A stretch of DNA of 64,000 nt. Origin: Hyphomonadaceae bacterium. GTDB taxonomy: Bacteria > Pseudomonadota > Alphaproteobacteria > Caulobacterales > Hyphomonadaceae. The position numbers and the translations under genes were made by a program. Below, piece after piece: positions 26,215 to 35,175 of this stretch. How positions within the stretch are numbered: position 1 is the stretch's first letter; each line of letters begins with the position of its first letter. Below the pieces are notes generated by a model. It saw nothing but the letters and a program-made list of their open reading frames with translations, made no database searches and was not told the DNA's origin. The stretch spans positions 124,001 to 188,000 of the forward strand of contig JADKDU010000006.1 in assembly GCA_016714495.1 (NCBI GenBank), given 5' to 3'.

Positions 26215-27402
26215 ATGACACTGTCTAGATGGATCACAATGCCTGTCTTGGTGCTGTCAACGCTCGGCCTCGCGGCTTGCTCAACGATAACAATGAATGC
26301 GCCGGTCACCCCTCACAGCTCAGCAACGACCAAAGCGCCTGTAGCCACAATCAACTCCCGCTTCCTCGCCGCCAATCTCGCATCTCGACTCGAATCGGAT
26401 TTCGTCTTTCCCGACCAGGGCAGGAGATACGCCGCAGCCGTCCGCGCGAACGCCGACGCCGGCAGATATGACTCAATCAGCGGGGTCCATCTCGCCAACA
26501 GGCTTACAGAAGATCTTCAGGGCGTCGCGGTCGATGGCCACTTGCGCGTGATGTTTCAGGGAGAGGGCGGCGGCGGAGGACCGCAGATCAGTATCGAGCG
26601 CCCGGCAGGGACTGCGGATGGCGCGCCCTTGCCGGATCGCCCGCCTACCATCGTTCGCATGGAACCGCCCCCACCCATGGAGCAGGGCCGCTGGCTCGCC
26701 CCGGGCATCGCGTTCGTTCGCTTCAATCTCTTCCCTGGCGAAGCCGAGGCAACCGAAGCTGTGCGACAGTTCATGGCGACACATGCCGACGCCACCACAA
26801 TCCTCTTCGACGTGCGGACCCATATGGGAGGCGGCCTCGACGAAATGGATGCAATCTTTCCTTGGCTTTTTGCGACGTCGACGCGGCTGGTGACCATGGC
26901 GGCCCGGAAGTCGGTTGATGAAGCGGGAGGCTCTCCTGTTGGTTCCGGCCCTGCACTGCGAAGGGTGCAGGGGGATCCGAATTTCGCAACTCACGAACAC
27001 TGGGCGACACCCGGCGCGGATGCGCGCCTGTTCGACGCAAAAGTCTTTGTGCTGACATCCGGATTCACCGGATCTGCGGGAGAACATTTTGCTCTCGCTT
27101 TCAAACACACCGGGCGCGGGACTCTGATCGGCCGAGCTACCTATGGCGCTAATCACTTTGGCGGCGATCAGGATCTGGGCGGCGGCTTCACGGCGTTTAT
27201 TCCGGTCGGGCGCACCTACGATCCTGTCACCGGCGCCGATTGGGAAGACGTTGGCGTCGCGCCTGATATCGATGTTGCGCCCGAGGCGGCGCTCACTGAG
27301 GCGCTGACGCTATCGGGCATCTCACGGGAAGAGGCTGCCAGGCTGTCGGCAGAGGTCGCCCCGAAAGGCCCAATGGAGAGCCCGCGCAGACGCGCCAACT
27401 AA
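26215..27402 (+). CDS. S41-family peptidase-like lipoprotein
   Basis: 395 residues. A lipoprotein signal ends at LAAC (Cys ~22). The C-terminal half has the tail-specific protease (S41) core: TTILFDVRTHMGGGLDEMD and FVLTSGFTGSAGEHFALAFKHTGRGTLIGRATYGANHF, where the Ser in TGSAGE is the expected nucleophile. The N-terminal helical domain matches the interphotoreceptor-retinoid-binding type N-domain. No PDZ domain is visible. Substrates unknown; likely periplasmic-facing membrane anchor. RBS GGGGAAG lies upstream of ATG 26215. Confidence 0.87.
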   Translation: MTLSRWITMPVLVLSTLGLAACSTITMNAPVTPHSSATTKAPVATINSRFLAANLASRLESDFVFPDQGRRYAAAVRANADAGRYDSISGVHLANRLTEDLQGVAVDGHLRVMFQGEGGGGGPQISIERPAGTADGAPLPDRPPTIVRMEPPPPMEQGRWLAPGIAFVRFNLFPGEAEATEAVRQFMATHADATTILFDVRTHMGGGLDEMDAIFPWLFATSTRLVTMAARKSVDEAGGSPVGSGPALRRVQGDPNFATHEHWATPGADARLFDAKVFVLTSGFTGSAGEHFALAFKHTGRGTLIGRATYGANHFGGDQDLGGGFTAFIPVGRTYDPVTGADWEDVGVAPDIDVAPEAALTEALTLSGISREEAARLSAEVAPKGPMESPRRRAN

Positions 27403-27550
27403 GGGAATCTCCGTCGGTGCCGACGCTGAACCGTCGGCGGGGCTCGCCCGATTGAAAGTGGTTCTGTCTAGACAAGAACCATAAGCTCTGGACACGACAT
27501 CTTCCTCTCCCACAACCGCGAGGATCAGGCGCGAGCCACTGGCGGTTTGG

Positions 27551-27649
27551 GGGGCCACTTCGCCAAGCCTGCCCTGATGTTACCAATCGCAGCCGCGCCC
27601 GTAAATTGTCGCTCGCTCCTGCCCTACTGATCTGGCGGGACCTCGCCCA
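27551..27649. repeat. Dispersed repeat C, copy 2
   Basis: 99 bp aligned to 22552-22650 with a constant offset of 4999 bp and no gaps, about 80% identical. Intergenic, between the S41 peptidase and the YjbR pseudogene. Confidence 0.7.
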
Positions 27650-27680
27650 AAGCCCCCATCGATAGGATACACGCGGCGAC

Positions 27681-28051
27681 TCACTTCCCGGGCTTGCGCT
27701 TGCTCTTCGACAGGCGCGCCACTTGATAGCTTACCCGCAAGAATGCTTTAGCGCATCGCCCGTCGACTGCGTCCAACCAGCAGCAAAGTGCGGTCCCCCG
27801 CGGATCCTAGGGGGACGGAAACCAGCCGCGCATGCGGAGGCGGTCTTGTCGCTCAACGGGGTCGAACAGCATCCACAGGCAATCCCGCCCCTCCTAGATA
27901 TCCAGAACGGCGAACGCCTCCCCCCCGGCTTGAAGGTCGGGTTTCCATAAGTTGTGGTCTCTTCAACGCCATCGAGAGGCGCGAGCGTCGAGCGCACCTT
28001 TTTCAAAGCATCAAGGGCGGGAGCGCTGAGCAATCGGGGTGCCTTGGCCAT
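27681..28051 (-). pseudogene. Inactivated YjbR/MmcQ-family gene
   Basis: The start (MAKAPRLLSAPALDALKKV, then LDGVEETTTYGNPTFKPGG) is a YjbR/MmcQ N-terminus, a small DNA-binding-like fold. In a run of seven G (27920-27926 on the plus strand as C) the frame slips by one base; after it the protein continues as EAFAVLDI, DCLWMLFDPVERQDRLRMRGWFPSP and CCWLDAVDGRCAKAFLRVSYQ, but is cut by two TAG codons (27894-27896 and 27807-27809). Three separate lesions show a true pseudogene, not just a read error. Confidence 0.8.
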
Positions 28052-28323
28052 GCGACCGCCAAGATGCACCGTCCCGCTGCGCCCAGGAACGTCTGGCAGA
28101 CTGTTCGGAAAGCGGTCGACCGCACCGCCACAACTCATAGCCCGGAGATCGCCGAAATACGTGATTGCCTTGCCGTGCGCGGTCCGAAGAAGCGAACAAC
28201 GTCAGTCTCGGTTGTGCGCAAAGGGCCGTCCGGTCGATCGCGAAGCTGATCGACCGCTGGGATCCTCGTTTACCTGGCTGGCGAACTGCTCCACTATCGA
28301 TCCTGTGACAGGTGGGGGATGCG

Positions 28324-29826
28324 ATGCGTCAGCTGGTCGTGGGGACACTTGCCAGCTTTTCGTTGTTGGCGTCCCCTGCGGCAAGCGCTGATATCCTGGA
28401 CATTGCGATCCAGGTCATCAAGCCGGAGCTGGCAAAAGCCAAGACGGTCATGATTTGCGCCATTGGCGGCAAATCGGTTCTGGAGTGCGCCAAGGACGAG
28501 GGCAAAGCGGAGTTGGCCAATGAGCCACGTGTTCAGGACGTTCTTGAGGCCTATGGCTACGCAAACCGGAGTGAATGGTCGAAGCTTGTCGCGAAAGTCG
28601 GCGTAACGGCCGCTTGCACAGCGTTCGACATTCCTGCCAAGGACATCGTCTGCGACGAATACGCAAAGTATGTTGTAAAATACGGCGCAAAGATCATCGA
28701 GGCGCATGCCGCCGTCGCGCAGGATGTAGGTTCGGCTGTCGCAGGTTTTGTGAAGGACGGCGCGGCGTTGTTGACTTGTGCGGTCGGCTTCTCCTGCCCT
28801 TCTAGCGAGGCAGACCCGAAGCGATACGTCGTGACGATGCCTGATGGGGTTAAGTATTCGCTCCGCAAATTCAACCTCGATTGGATGTGGAGCAGCTGCT
28901 ACGCAACGCGGATCGAGGAGGGCGTGTCAGCTCGCATAAGCAATCCGTGGCTGTTCAAGCGCATGGTTGCTTCTCCGGGCACGCGGCGCGCCAAGTCCAT
29001 GGTGCTGGACGAGGATGCGCTCGGCTCGACCTGTATCGTGCAGATCGAGGCTGAACAGGGGTTCGACTATTATGAACGGCTTCAGGGCATCTATGCTCGC
29101 GGGTGGGATCCCTTTGCCGCACAGATGAACCCGAAATGGCGGGACATGATCTTCGCCGCAACGGCGGAAACCCTTAGCACCCCCGCCGCTCTCTTCCTTA
29201 AGTCGTCCGACAATTGGATGAAGCTGCGCACCGTCGTAGTTGCGCAGGACAAGTGGGACATCCCGCTTCTCAAGACTGTCTATCAGCAAGAAGTCGCCGA
29301 ATGCATCCGCGCCGTCGAACTACCCGCAGCCGCGGTCGCCATGTGGTCAAGCAACGCCACGGAGACCGGTGACAGCACGCAGCTTGAAGGCGTTCCTGCC
29401 GTGCAATGGGTCGGCAAAATTCGCGACTGGTGTTCGCGCGACTACCTGCCCGCCCTCATCAGCAAGATCGACGCCAGGGTGCAGGCGCGCGCGAAGGCCA
29501 TTGCAGGCGGATGCGCGAAGCGCCCAGACGGCGGGCTCTCCTGCCCCACTTCGGGCGGATCAGATGCACTCGGTCAGTGCAATCTGGCCTATTCCGGTCG
29601 CGACGGGGCCTGTAGTGCGTACGCGCCCCGCGTTGGCATGGGCGTCGCGATCCTGCCTGGCCCCGCATCGCCTCCGGTCTCTACCCCGGGGCGCACCGTT
29701 GTGATTCCCCGCGGACTTCCTGCACCATCGCCACAGCAACCGCCAGCGACCTCTCCGCCACCACCGGCCGTACTGCCCAAGACTCGCCCTACGATTCCTT
29801 CCCAACGCTCCTCAGGCGGCGGATGA
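28324..29826 (+). CDS. Secreted hypothetical protein with proline-rich tail
   Basis: 500 residues from ATG 28324 (AGGTGGGG site 8 bp before it; an in-frame GTG at 28312 is possible). Signal peptide ~1-22 (SPAASA). The N-terminal ~150 residues are helical and amphipathic with cysteine pairs; a central region (FKRMVASPGTRRAKSMVLDEDALGSTCIVQIE) follows. The last ~60 residues are low-complexity Pro/Ser (PAPSPQQPPATSPPPPAVLP), perhaps crossing the cell wall. Family not recognised. Confidence 0.8.
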   Translation: MRQLVVGTLASFSLLASPAASADILDIAIQVIKPELAKAKTVMICAIGGKSVLECAKDEGKAELANEPRVQDVLEAYGYANRSEWSKLVAKVGVTAACTAFDIPAKDIVCDEYAKYVVKYGAKIIEAHAAVAQDVGSAVAGFVKDGAALLTCAVGFSCPSSEADPKRYVVTMPDGVKYSLRKFNLDWMWSSCYATRIEEGVSARISNPWLFKRMVASPGTRRAKSMVLDEDALGSTCIVQIEAEQGFDYYERLQGIYARGWDPFAAQMNPKWRDMIFAATAETLSTPAALFLKSSDNWMKLRTVVVAQDKWDIPLLKTVYQQEVAECIRAVELPAAAVAMWSSNATETGDSTQLEGVPAVQWVGKIRDWCSRDYLPALISKIDARVQARAKAIAGGCAKRPDGGLSCPTSGGSDALGQCNLAYSGRDGACSAYAPRVGMGVAILPGPASPPVSTPGRTVVIPRGLPAPSPQQPPATSPPPPAVLPKTRPTIPSQRSSGGG

Positions 29827-30256
29827 GCATCCGCCTGCCGGTCCATCAAAGTTGCTCGATATCGGGTTAAGTCCGCCCAGGCGCAAACTGTGGCGATCCC
29901 GCTGAGCCGATCAATAACTGCCAGTCAAAGACGGTGCGGTGTTGCGGCGGTTCATCGCCCAAAGTAGCCATTGACGCGCTGCGCCTGGTCCGAAAATGCT
30001 GAGGCAGGTCAGGGGGGGGCGCACAAAAAAAAAAAAATTTTGGGGGGCCCCCTTTGGCCACTTGCCCTCACGAGCAGCCGCGAAACGCTTCGTGCGGCTG
30101 ATTGCTTTCCGTCAGCCCGACCATTGCGGCCCGTTCGCTAGTCCGACACCTCATTCCAACGTTCGCGGCCCCGGCATTGTTGTTGCAGCTCGTCTCATTG
30201 GATGTTGCCTCGACTTGTGCGCGACGAGCGACTTCATCGACCGCTGTAGCAAATCC
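29827..30256. other. Intergenic with repeat B and a homopolymer tract
   Basis: About 430 bp. 29889-29963 is repeat B copy 3. At 30011-30054 runs of G, thirteen A, four T, six G and five C follow each other, unlike anything else in the window. No gene recognised. Confidence 0.5.
29889..29963. repeat. Dispersed repeat B, copy 3
   Basis: 75 bp aligning without gaps to 14753-14827, about 75-80% identical, and in its first 38 bp to 14124-14160. Confidence 0.65.
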
Positions 30257-31306
30257 TTATTCGTCCGGTTCGGCGCCGCGACCAACGCCTTCAAAGAGCC
30301 CCAGGACGGGCGGATCAACTCGACCGTCTCGCTCAAGTTGCCTTGCGCCGGCAAGGATACCGGGAAGCGAGTAGTTGCCTTCATGGCAGGCGTACTCGTA
30401 GAGGGGATCCTTGGTGGCGACAAACGTCTCCTCGCCGCTCCAGACTTGCGTATAGATCGACGGATCGTCGATCTTGAATTCGTAAAGCACTTCTTCGTTG
30501 TTCCAGCGGGTAAAACGTTCTTCGGATTTTCCAGTCGACGTGATGTACGTTCGGTAAAGCGGGTGAGGGTTGACGGTTTCGACGACTAGGGTGTTGCCTT
30601 CATACCAGCTTACCGAGTCGCCGCCCCACTTGGGAACTGCGCCATGGCTCGCCTTTGCCTCGGCTGCGGTTTTGAAGATTGGGATAATTCGTACCTCGTG
30701 AATCATCTCCGTCATCAGCATGAGATGCGTCGGCGTTTGGATCATCTGGATGTTGTTGTTGTACAGAGTGCTCTGAAAGATCGGCCCGGTTTTCCCGTAG
30801 GAAACACAACGCTCATTCAGCTGCCGTACTTCCGGGGCATCGAAATTCAGCGGATTGTAATAGACCCCGTTCATGGTCTTGCCGTCCTTGAAGGGGATTT
30901 TTCCGGAAGGGGGATCGGTGATGTAGGAGGTGCGATATTCGCCCTTCACTTTCATCAAGACTACGCCCGGGTCCATCCAGAAGCGATTGTAGGCGCGGCT
31001 TGAGTTCTTGTCTGAAAGCAGTTTCTTTGAGGATGCATCATCAACTTTGGAACGACCGGCTTCGTCCTGAGCGACGAGATTGGTGACGTTATTCTTTGCA
31101 AGCTTCTGCGCCTCTTCCTCGTTGACTGTCACGCTCGACGCGCCTGCAAGCCGCTGAACGGTGGTGAGCGAGGCGTTATTCCACACGCCGGTAAAATCCG
31201 GGGCGCCCCAAACAGTCTTGGGCGCCACATAGCCCGGCTCTTGGGCGGATGCATCGTAGACGCCAAAAATTGCAGTTGATGCCAACAAGACCAATGATAG
31301 TTTCAC
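30257..31306 (-). CDS. Secreted conserved hypothetical protein
   Basis: 349 residues from GTG 31306, preceded by an excellent AAGGAGG site five bases away; the ATG 27 bp further up (31333) has none, so GTG is favoured. Signal peptide ~1-22 (DASAQ). Motifs WGAPDFTGVWNNASLT, NPLNFDAPEVRQLNERC and PLYEYACHEGNYSLPGILAGAR recur in a family of uncharacterised proteins in sphingomonads and caulobacters (from memory). Function unknown. Codon usage is less GC-biased than in the surrounding genes, which hints at transfer. Confidence 0.88.
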   Translation of the reverse strand: MKLSLVLLASTAIFGVYDASAQEPGYVAPKTVWGAPDFTGVWNNASLTTVQRLAGASSVTVNEEEAQKLAKNNVTNLVAQDEAGRSKVDDASSKKLLSDKNSSRAYNRFWMDPGVVLMKVKGEYRTSYITDPPSGKIPFKDGKTMNGVYYNPLNFDAPEVRQLNERCVSYGKTGPIFQSTLYNNNIQMIQTPTHLMLMTEMIHEVRIIPIFKTAAEAKASHGAVPKWGGDSVSWYEGNTLVVETVNPHPLYRTYITSTGKSEERFTRWNNEEVLYEFKIDDPSIYTQVWSGEETFVATKDPLYEYACHEGNYSLPGILAGARQLERDGRVDPPVLGLFEGVGRGAEPDE

Positions 31307-31444
31307 GCAATCCTCCTTGGTTGACGAGTTCATCGTGATCGGCCCCGCACCGAGTGGTCCAAGTCGATTGTTAGTTCACCATCGCCTCTGACGCTAGCTG
31401 GAGCATGGCCGGCGGAGCGCTCGGCGCTTGGGGAGCCGGCCCTG

Positions 31445-31518
31445 TATTCGCGGAATTCGGAGGGGTGACCTGCGGCTACCGATTCACGAGAATAGCGATC
31501 ATCAGCAATGTCGCCTTT
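31445..31518. repeat. Dispersed repeat A, copy 2 (left flank of IS110 element)
   Basis: 74 bp, ~92% identical to 14022-14095, ending where the IS element begins. The sequence that follows the repeat at 14096 (TGGGCCCC) is found at 32891, on the other side of the element. Confidence 0.8.
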
Positions 31519-31604
31519 GATGGGGTGGACGCCCCCAAACGGCATCGGTGTGCCAAAGTAGAGGTATCAACAACACTACTTGATGTAGGCGTCCGTGGAG
31601 GACG

Positions 31605-32624
31605 GTTAGCATAATCGGGCTGGATATCGCCAAGTCAGTTTTTCAGGCGCACGGGGCGGATGCCTCGGGTGGGGTTGTGTTCCGCAAGAAGATCAACCGC
31701 GCCAAGCTGCTGGAGTTCTTCGCCTCACAGCCGCCGTGCACCGTGGCGATGGAGGCTTGCGGCGGAGCTCACCATTGGGCTCGCGCGATCACCAGGCTCG
31801 GCCATGAGGTCAAGCTGATTGCACCGAAATACGTCAAGCCGTTCGTCAAGCGCCAGAAGAACGATGTGGCTGACGCTGAGGCGATCTGCGAGGCCGGGTG
31901 TCGACCGACCATGCGGTTCGTGGCGGTCCAGAGCGAGACGGTTCAGGCAAGCGCTCTGGTCTTCCGCACCCGCGATATCCAGGTTCGCCAACGTACCCAG
32001 ATCACCAATGCCGTACGCGGTCATCTTGCCGAGTACGGTATCGTCGTTGCGCAAGGCGCCGGCCATTTCAAGAAGCTGGTCGCGTATCTGGAAGATCCAA
32101 CGTCCCCTCTTCCCGAAGAGGTTCGCTCGATCCTGTCGCTCCTCGCCCAGACCGCAACGAGGTTGGAGGAGAAGATATCCCTGCTCGACAAGGAGATCAC
32201 GCGCCGTACGCGGACGGATGAAGTCGCGCGGCGTCTGATGACCATTCCGGGTATCGGCCCGATCACTGCAACCGCAATCGCCGCCCCGGCGCCGCCGGCT
32301 TCAGCTTTCAGAAGAGGGCGCGACTTCGCCGCCTGGGTCGGGCTTACGCCCCCGCAGAAATCAACCGGGGGCAAGCAGAAGCTCGGCGCAACCTCAAAGA
32401 TGGGTGCGCGAACCCTGCGCAGGCTGCTCATCATCGGGGCCGCCGCCGCGATCCATCACGCGGTGCGTCGAGGGGTTCCGCCGACAAGCTGGCTGGGCCG
32501 CATGCTCGCGCGCAAACCGCGCATGCTGGTGACAGTGGCTCTGGCCAACAAGACAGCCCGGATCGTCTGGGCGCTCCTCGTCAAAGGTGAGGATTACAAA
32601 GCTCCGGAGGTCGCAGCGGCGTAA
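31605..32624 (+). CDS. IS110-family transposase (start codon lost)
   Basis: About 340 residues. N-terminal RuvC-like DEDD domain: the first Asp is in IIGLDIAK, Glu in VAMEACGGAHHWAR, and Asp pair in QKNDVADAEAICEA. The C-terminal Transposase_20 region (LMTIPGIGPITA, AAWVGLTPPQ, KLGATSKMG) carries the conserved serine. No ATG/GTG/TTG precedes the first Asp in frame; the sequence GTGGAGGACG-GTTAGC at 31595 would read GTG-GAG-GAC-GTT-AGC without one extra G. The first in-frame start, GTG 31677, would remove the catalytic Asp. The copy is therefore probably inactive. Confidence 0.85.
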   Translation, partial: VSIIGLDIAKSVFQAHGADASGGVVFRKKINRAKLLEFFASQPPCTVAMEACGGAHHWARAITRLGHEVKLIAPKYVKPFVKRQKNDVADAEAICEAGCRPTMRFVAVQSETVQASALVFRTRDIQVRQRTQITNAVRGHLAEYGIVVAQGAGHFKKLVAYLEDPTSPLPEEVRSILSLLAQTATRLEEKISLLDKEITRRTRTDEVARRLMTIPGIGPITATAIAAPAPPASAFRRGRDFAAWVGLTPPQKSTGGKQKLGATSKMGARTLRRLLIIGAAAAIHHAVRRGVPPTSWLGRMLARKPRMLVTVALANKTARIVWALLVKGEDYKAPEVAAA

Positions 32625-32890
32625 GCCGCGGCGCTCCCTCCGCGAGGTCGTTGAAGGCGTAAGGTGGTCAAAGGAGAATATGGCGCAACGGTCGATGAGA
32701 CGAGGTCAGGAAAACCAGTGGGGCCCAACGTGCGCACAGCACGCTGCTTTGATTTGGGCCTGATCTTCGAACTCCCATACGGGCCCGCGGCGATTTACTG
32801 GCCGCAACAGAGGCCGGACAGATGGCTGCACCCCGACTACGCGCTAAATTTTTCTGAGAAACATCTTGCACCGGGATGGGCGTCCACAGA
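32625..32890 (+). ncRNA. Candidate bridge/seek RNA region of the IS element
   Basis: The 266-bp non-coding right end between the transposase stop and the inverted repeat. In the IS1111 subgroup the guide RNA that pairs with target and donor DNA is encoded on this side of the transposase gene. Location is the only evidence; I have not folded the sequence. Confidence 0.3.
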
Positions 32891-32973
32891 TGGGCCCCAA
32901 AAAACGACGTTCGCCGCGAACAGTCTGCGCCGCCTTGGGTGGAGCCAAGACACCGCCTTGCGGTTGAGACACG

Positions 32974-34752
32974 TCAACTTCTAGCGGTAACTCTGACAAG
33001 AGCAGCATACAGGGCCGCGACCTCGATTGGCTTCGACAGATAGTCAGTCATCCCGGCTGCAAGGTAGCGATCCCGGTCGCCAGCAAGCGCGTTTGCGGTC
33101 AGTGCGATGATCGGGATTCCGCCCGCACGCCCGCCCAGCTCGCGAATCCGCTGCGCGGCCGTTGGGCCATCCATCATGGGCATCATGACGTCCATCAGGA
33201 TCACATCAAAGGTCTGGCTTGCAGCCATGGCAACCGCGTCCCGCCCGTCGGACGCGAACGCTAACTGGTGTCCACCCGCCTCAAGGAGAACACGAAGAAC
33301 CTGCTGCATCGCGGGGCTATCTTCCGCGACAAGAACGCGGAGGCTGTTGTTGTGGGCTGCGAGCGCCTCCACGCGTTCTGGACACGGTGAGAGTGCTACG
33401 GGTGCGGCGATCGTGAAGTGGAATGCGCTTCCCTCGCCGAGCTTGCTGTCGACCTCGATCATCCCTCCCATCATACCAACAAGTTGCTTTGAAATAGCTA
33501 GGCCCAATCCTGACCCACCATGCCTGCGAGTTGCCGATGAATCGGCTTGGAAAAACTGATCAAAAATCCTGCCAATGATGTCTTTGGCGATGCCCGCCCC
33601 AGTATCACTCACAGTGAAGCGCGCGACCTGCTGGTCGGCATCGTAGCTGACAGAAACCTGGATCTTTCCGGCGTCGGTGAACTTGACTGCATTGCCAACA
33701 AGGTTTGTCAGGACCTGCCTTACCCGGCGGCGATCACCCTCCACCCACTCAGGCACTGACGCCGCCACTTCTACCGACAGCGCTATTGACTTGTCGCTCG
33801 CAAGGGCACCGAACAGCGTAGTCACGTCCTCCACGACGGCGGCAATGCTGAATGGCTCCCGGTCGAGCGACAAACGTCGACTCTCCACTTTCGAGATATC
33901 CACGATATCATCGAGCAAGAACATAAGATCTCTGGATGACTTCAGGGCCGTGGACGCGTGAGCTCGCCGCGTTTCGTCAACCTCTGCACGTACAAGCACT
34001 TCCAGCATTCCGATAACGCCGCTCATCGGCGTGCGGATCTCATGGCTCATGTTTGCCAGAAAATCGGATTTCGCGCTGTTCGCCGCTTCGGCCACCTTGC
34101 GAGCCTTTGCAAGCTCTCCGACGACCCGGCTCATTTGCTGGTGAAACGCCGCCGCACAGGAAGATGCTGTCAGAAACACAAGAACATAGTTCTTGGCCTG
34201 GCCGACCAAGTTGTCGGCCGTAGCTGTATGCCCATGCCGCTCAGCCAGTGTAAAATCAAACCGCAACAGGTCGCCTAGAGTCGCAAACACGAGAAAATGG
34301 AGCAGCGAGATGACAGCTGCGATGAAAAAACCCCGCCAGCCAAACATCAATGAGTAGCAAACCGCCAACGCCAGCATGAAGTAGGTTACGGTCCCGACAA
34401 TCGAACCCGCATGGAAAGTGTTTATGAGGATCACCACATAGCTCGCTGCAAAGACCAGGTTCGCGGCGAACGTGATGTTCTTGGTCTCCACGCAATACTT
34501 CGGAGCGCTCAACACGATCGCGAATGGCATGAACAACAGTACAAAATGATCCAGTGCAGTGACATCGTCATATGACGAGACGAACAGGAGATAGTTCGCC
34601 AGAAGACCGACGGCTGAGAAGAGGGCGACAAACAGAACAACGATTTTCTTGGCTCGTGCAATTCGGTCATCGGTCGTCGTGTTTCTCTGAAACCAGTGAA
34701 TCAGCGAAGCCATTTTCGGATACCGTTTGAGGCGCCCCTTCGGGTCCCGCAT
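32974..34752 (-). CDS. Hybrid sensor histidine kinase/response regulator
   Basis: 592 residues: about six membrane helices (~37-200), a short coiled coil, HisKA with phospho-His in ANMSHEIRTPMSGVIGMLE, HATPase (N box NLVGNAVKFT, G boxes DTGAGIAKD and GGSGLGLAIS) and a C-terminal receiver with the phospho-Asp in FDVILMDVMMPMMDGP and Lys in YLSKPIE. The membrane part is of the poorly defined MASE type, so the signal is unknown. No partner regulator gene is adjacent. A later ATG (34713) is an equally good start. Confidence 0.93.
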   Translation of the reverse strand: MRDPKGRLKRYPKMASLIHWFQRNTTTDDRIARAKKIVVLFVALFSAVGLLANYLLFVSSYDDVTALDHFVLLFMPFAIVLSAPKYCVETKNITFAANLVFAASYVVILINTFHAGSIVGTVTYFMLALAVCYSLMFGWRGFFIAAVISLLHFLVFATLGDLLRFDFTLAERHGHTATADNLVGQAKNYVLVFLTASSCAAAFHQQMSRVVGELAKARKVAEAANSAKSDFLANMSHEIRTPMSGVIGMLEVLVRAEVDETRRAHASTALKSSRDLMFLLDDIVDISKVESRRLSLDREPFSIAAVVEDVTTLFGALASDKSIALSVEVAASVPEWVEGDRRRVRQVLTNLVGNAVKFTDAGKIQVSVSYDADQQVARFTVSDTGAGIAKDIIGRIFDQFFQADSSATRRHGGSGLGLAISKQLVGMMGGMIEVDSKLGEGSAFHFTIAAPVALSPCPERVEALAAHNNSLRVLVAEDSPAMQQVLRVLLEAGGHQLAFASDGRDAVAMAASQTFDVILMDVMMPMMDGPTAAQRIRELGGRAGGIPIIALTANALAGDRDRYLAAGMTDYLSKPIEVAALYAALVRVTARS

Positions 34753-34775
34753 CCGAAGGTAGAGTCAACGCCCTG

Positions 34776-34973
34776 TTAGCCCGAACCAGCACTGACGGCT
34801 AGCAGCCGTCCGGCTGGGCCATCCACACGGTCCGGACGGACGGCCGCGGATGCACGTACCGAAGCTGGCGTGGCGCCGCCGTGTGCGCCATGCGGGCGAA
34901 CATGATTGTAGTCGTAGCGCCGCCTGGCCAGCTCGCTGCGCGCATGCGCGAGGCTGTCGAACGTGCTCTCGTT
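34776..34973 (-). pseudogene. C-terminal remnant of an IS3-type transposase
   Basis: About 65 codons ending at 34776 with the integrase-core end NESTFDSLAHARSELARRR, YDYNHVRPHGAHGGATPASV, which matches the last part of IS3/IS481-family OrfB (normally ~280 residues). The upstream sequence is unrelated and no terminal repeats are visible. A truncated insertion sequence. Confidence 0.7.
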
Positions 34974-35175
34974 GACGGCTACCGCTGCCACAACTTCTGT
35001 GGCGGTCAGCGAGCGGGCATGTAGCAGCCCAAATGCGCCCCGTACCGGCCACCACAAGCCGTAACCCCTGATCAAGACGGGCGAGGCGCACTTGCGCAGC
35101 GAGTATATCCTCTCGCTGCTTACGGCGTTGTGTGGAACAATCTTCTCCGGAGCGAACCACGATGACCCGACCGGA

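Larger units (their letters stand above)
31519..32890 (+). mobile_element. IS110-family element, IS1111-like
   Basis: About 1.37 kb. One transposase gene is flanked by short non-coding ends. Perfect 10-bp subterminal inverted repeats GTGGACGCCC (31525-31534) and GGGCGTCCAC (32878-32887) mark the ends; subterminal repeats are typical of the IS1111 subgroup. Flanks reconstruct an empty site identical in layout to 14022-14103. The exact end bases are inferred to within a few bp. Confidence 0.8.

Noticed and set aside
32664..32984. 106-codon frame in the IS right end
   Set aside because: Crosses the inverted repeat and continues into flanking DNA; IS1111 elements carry a non-coding right end here.
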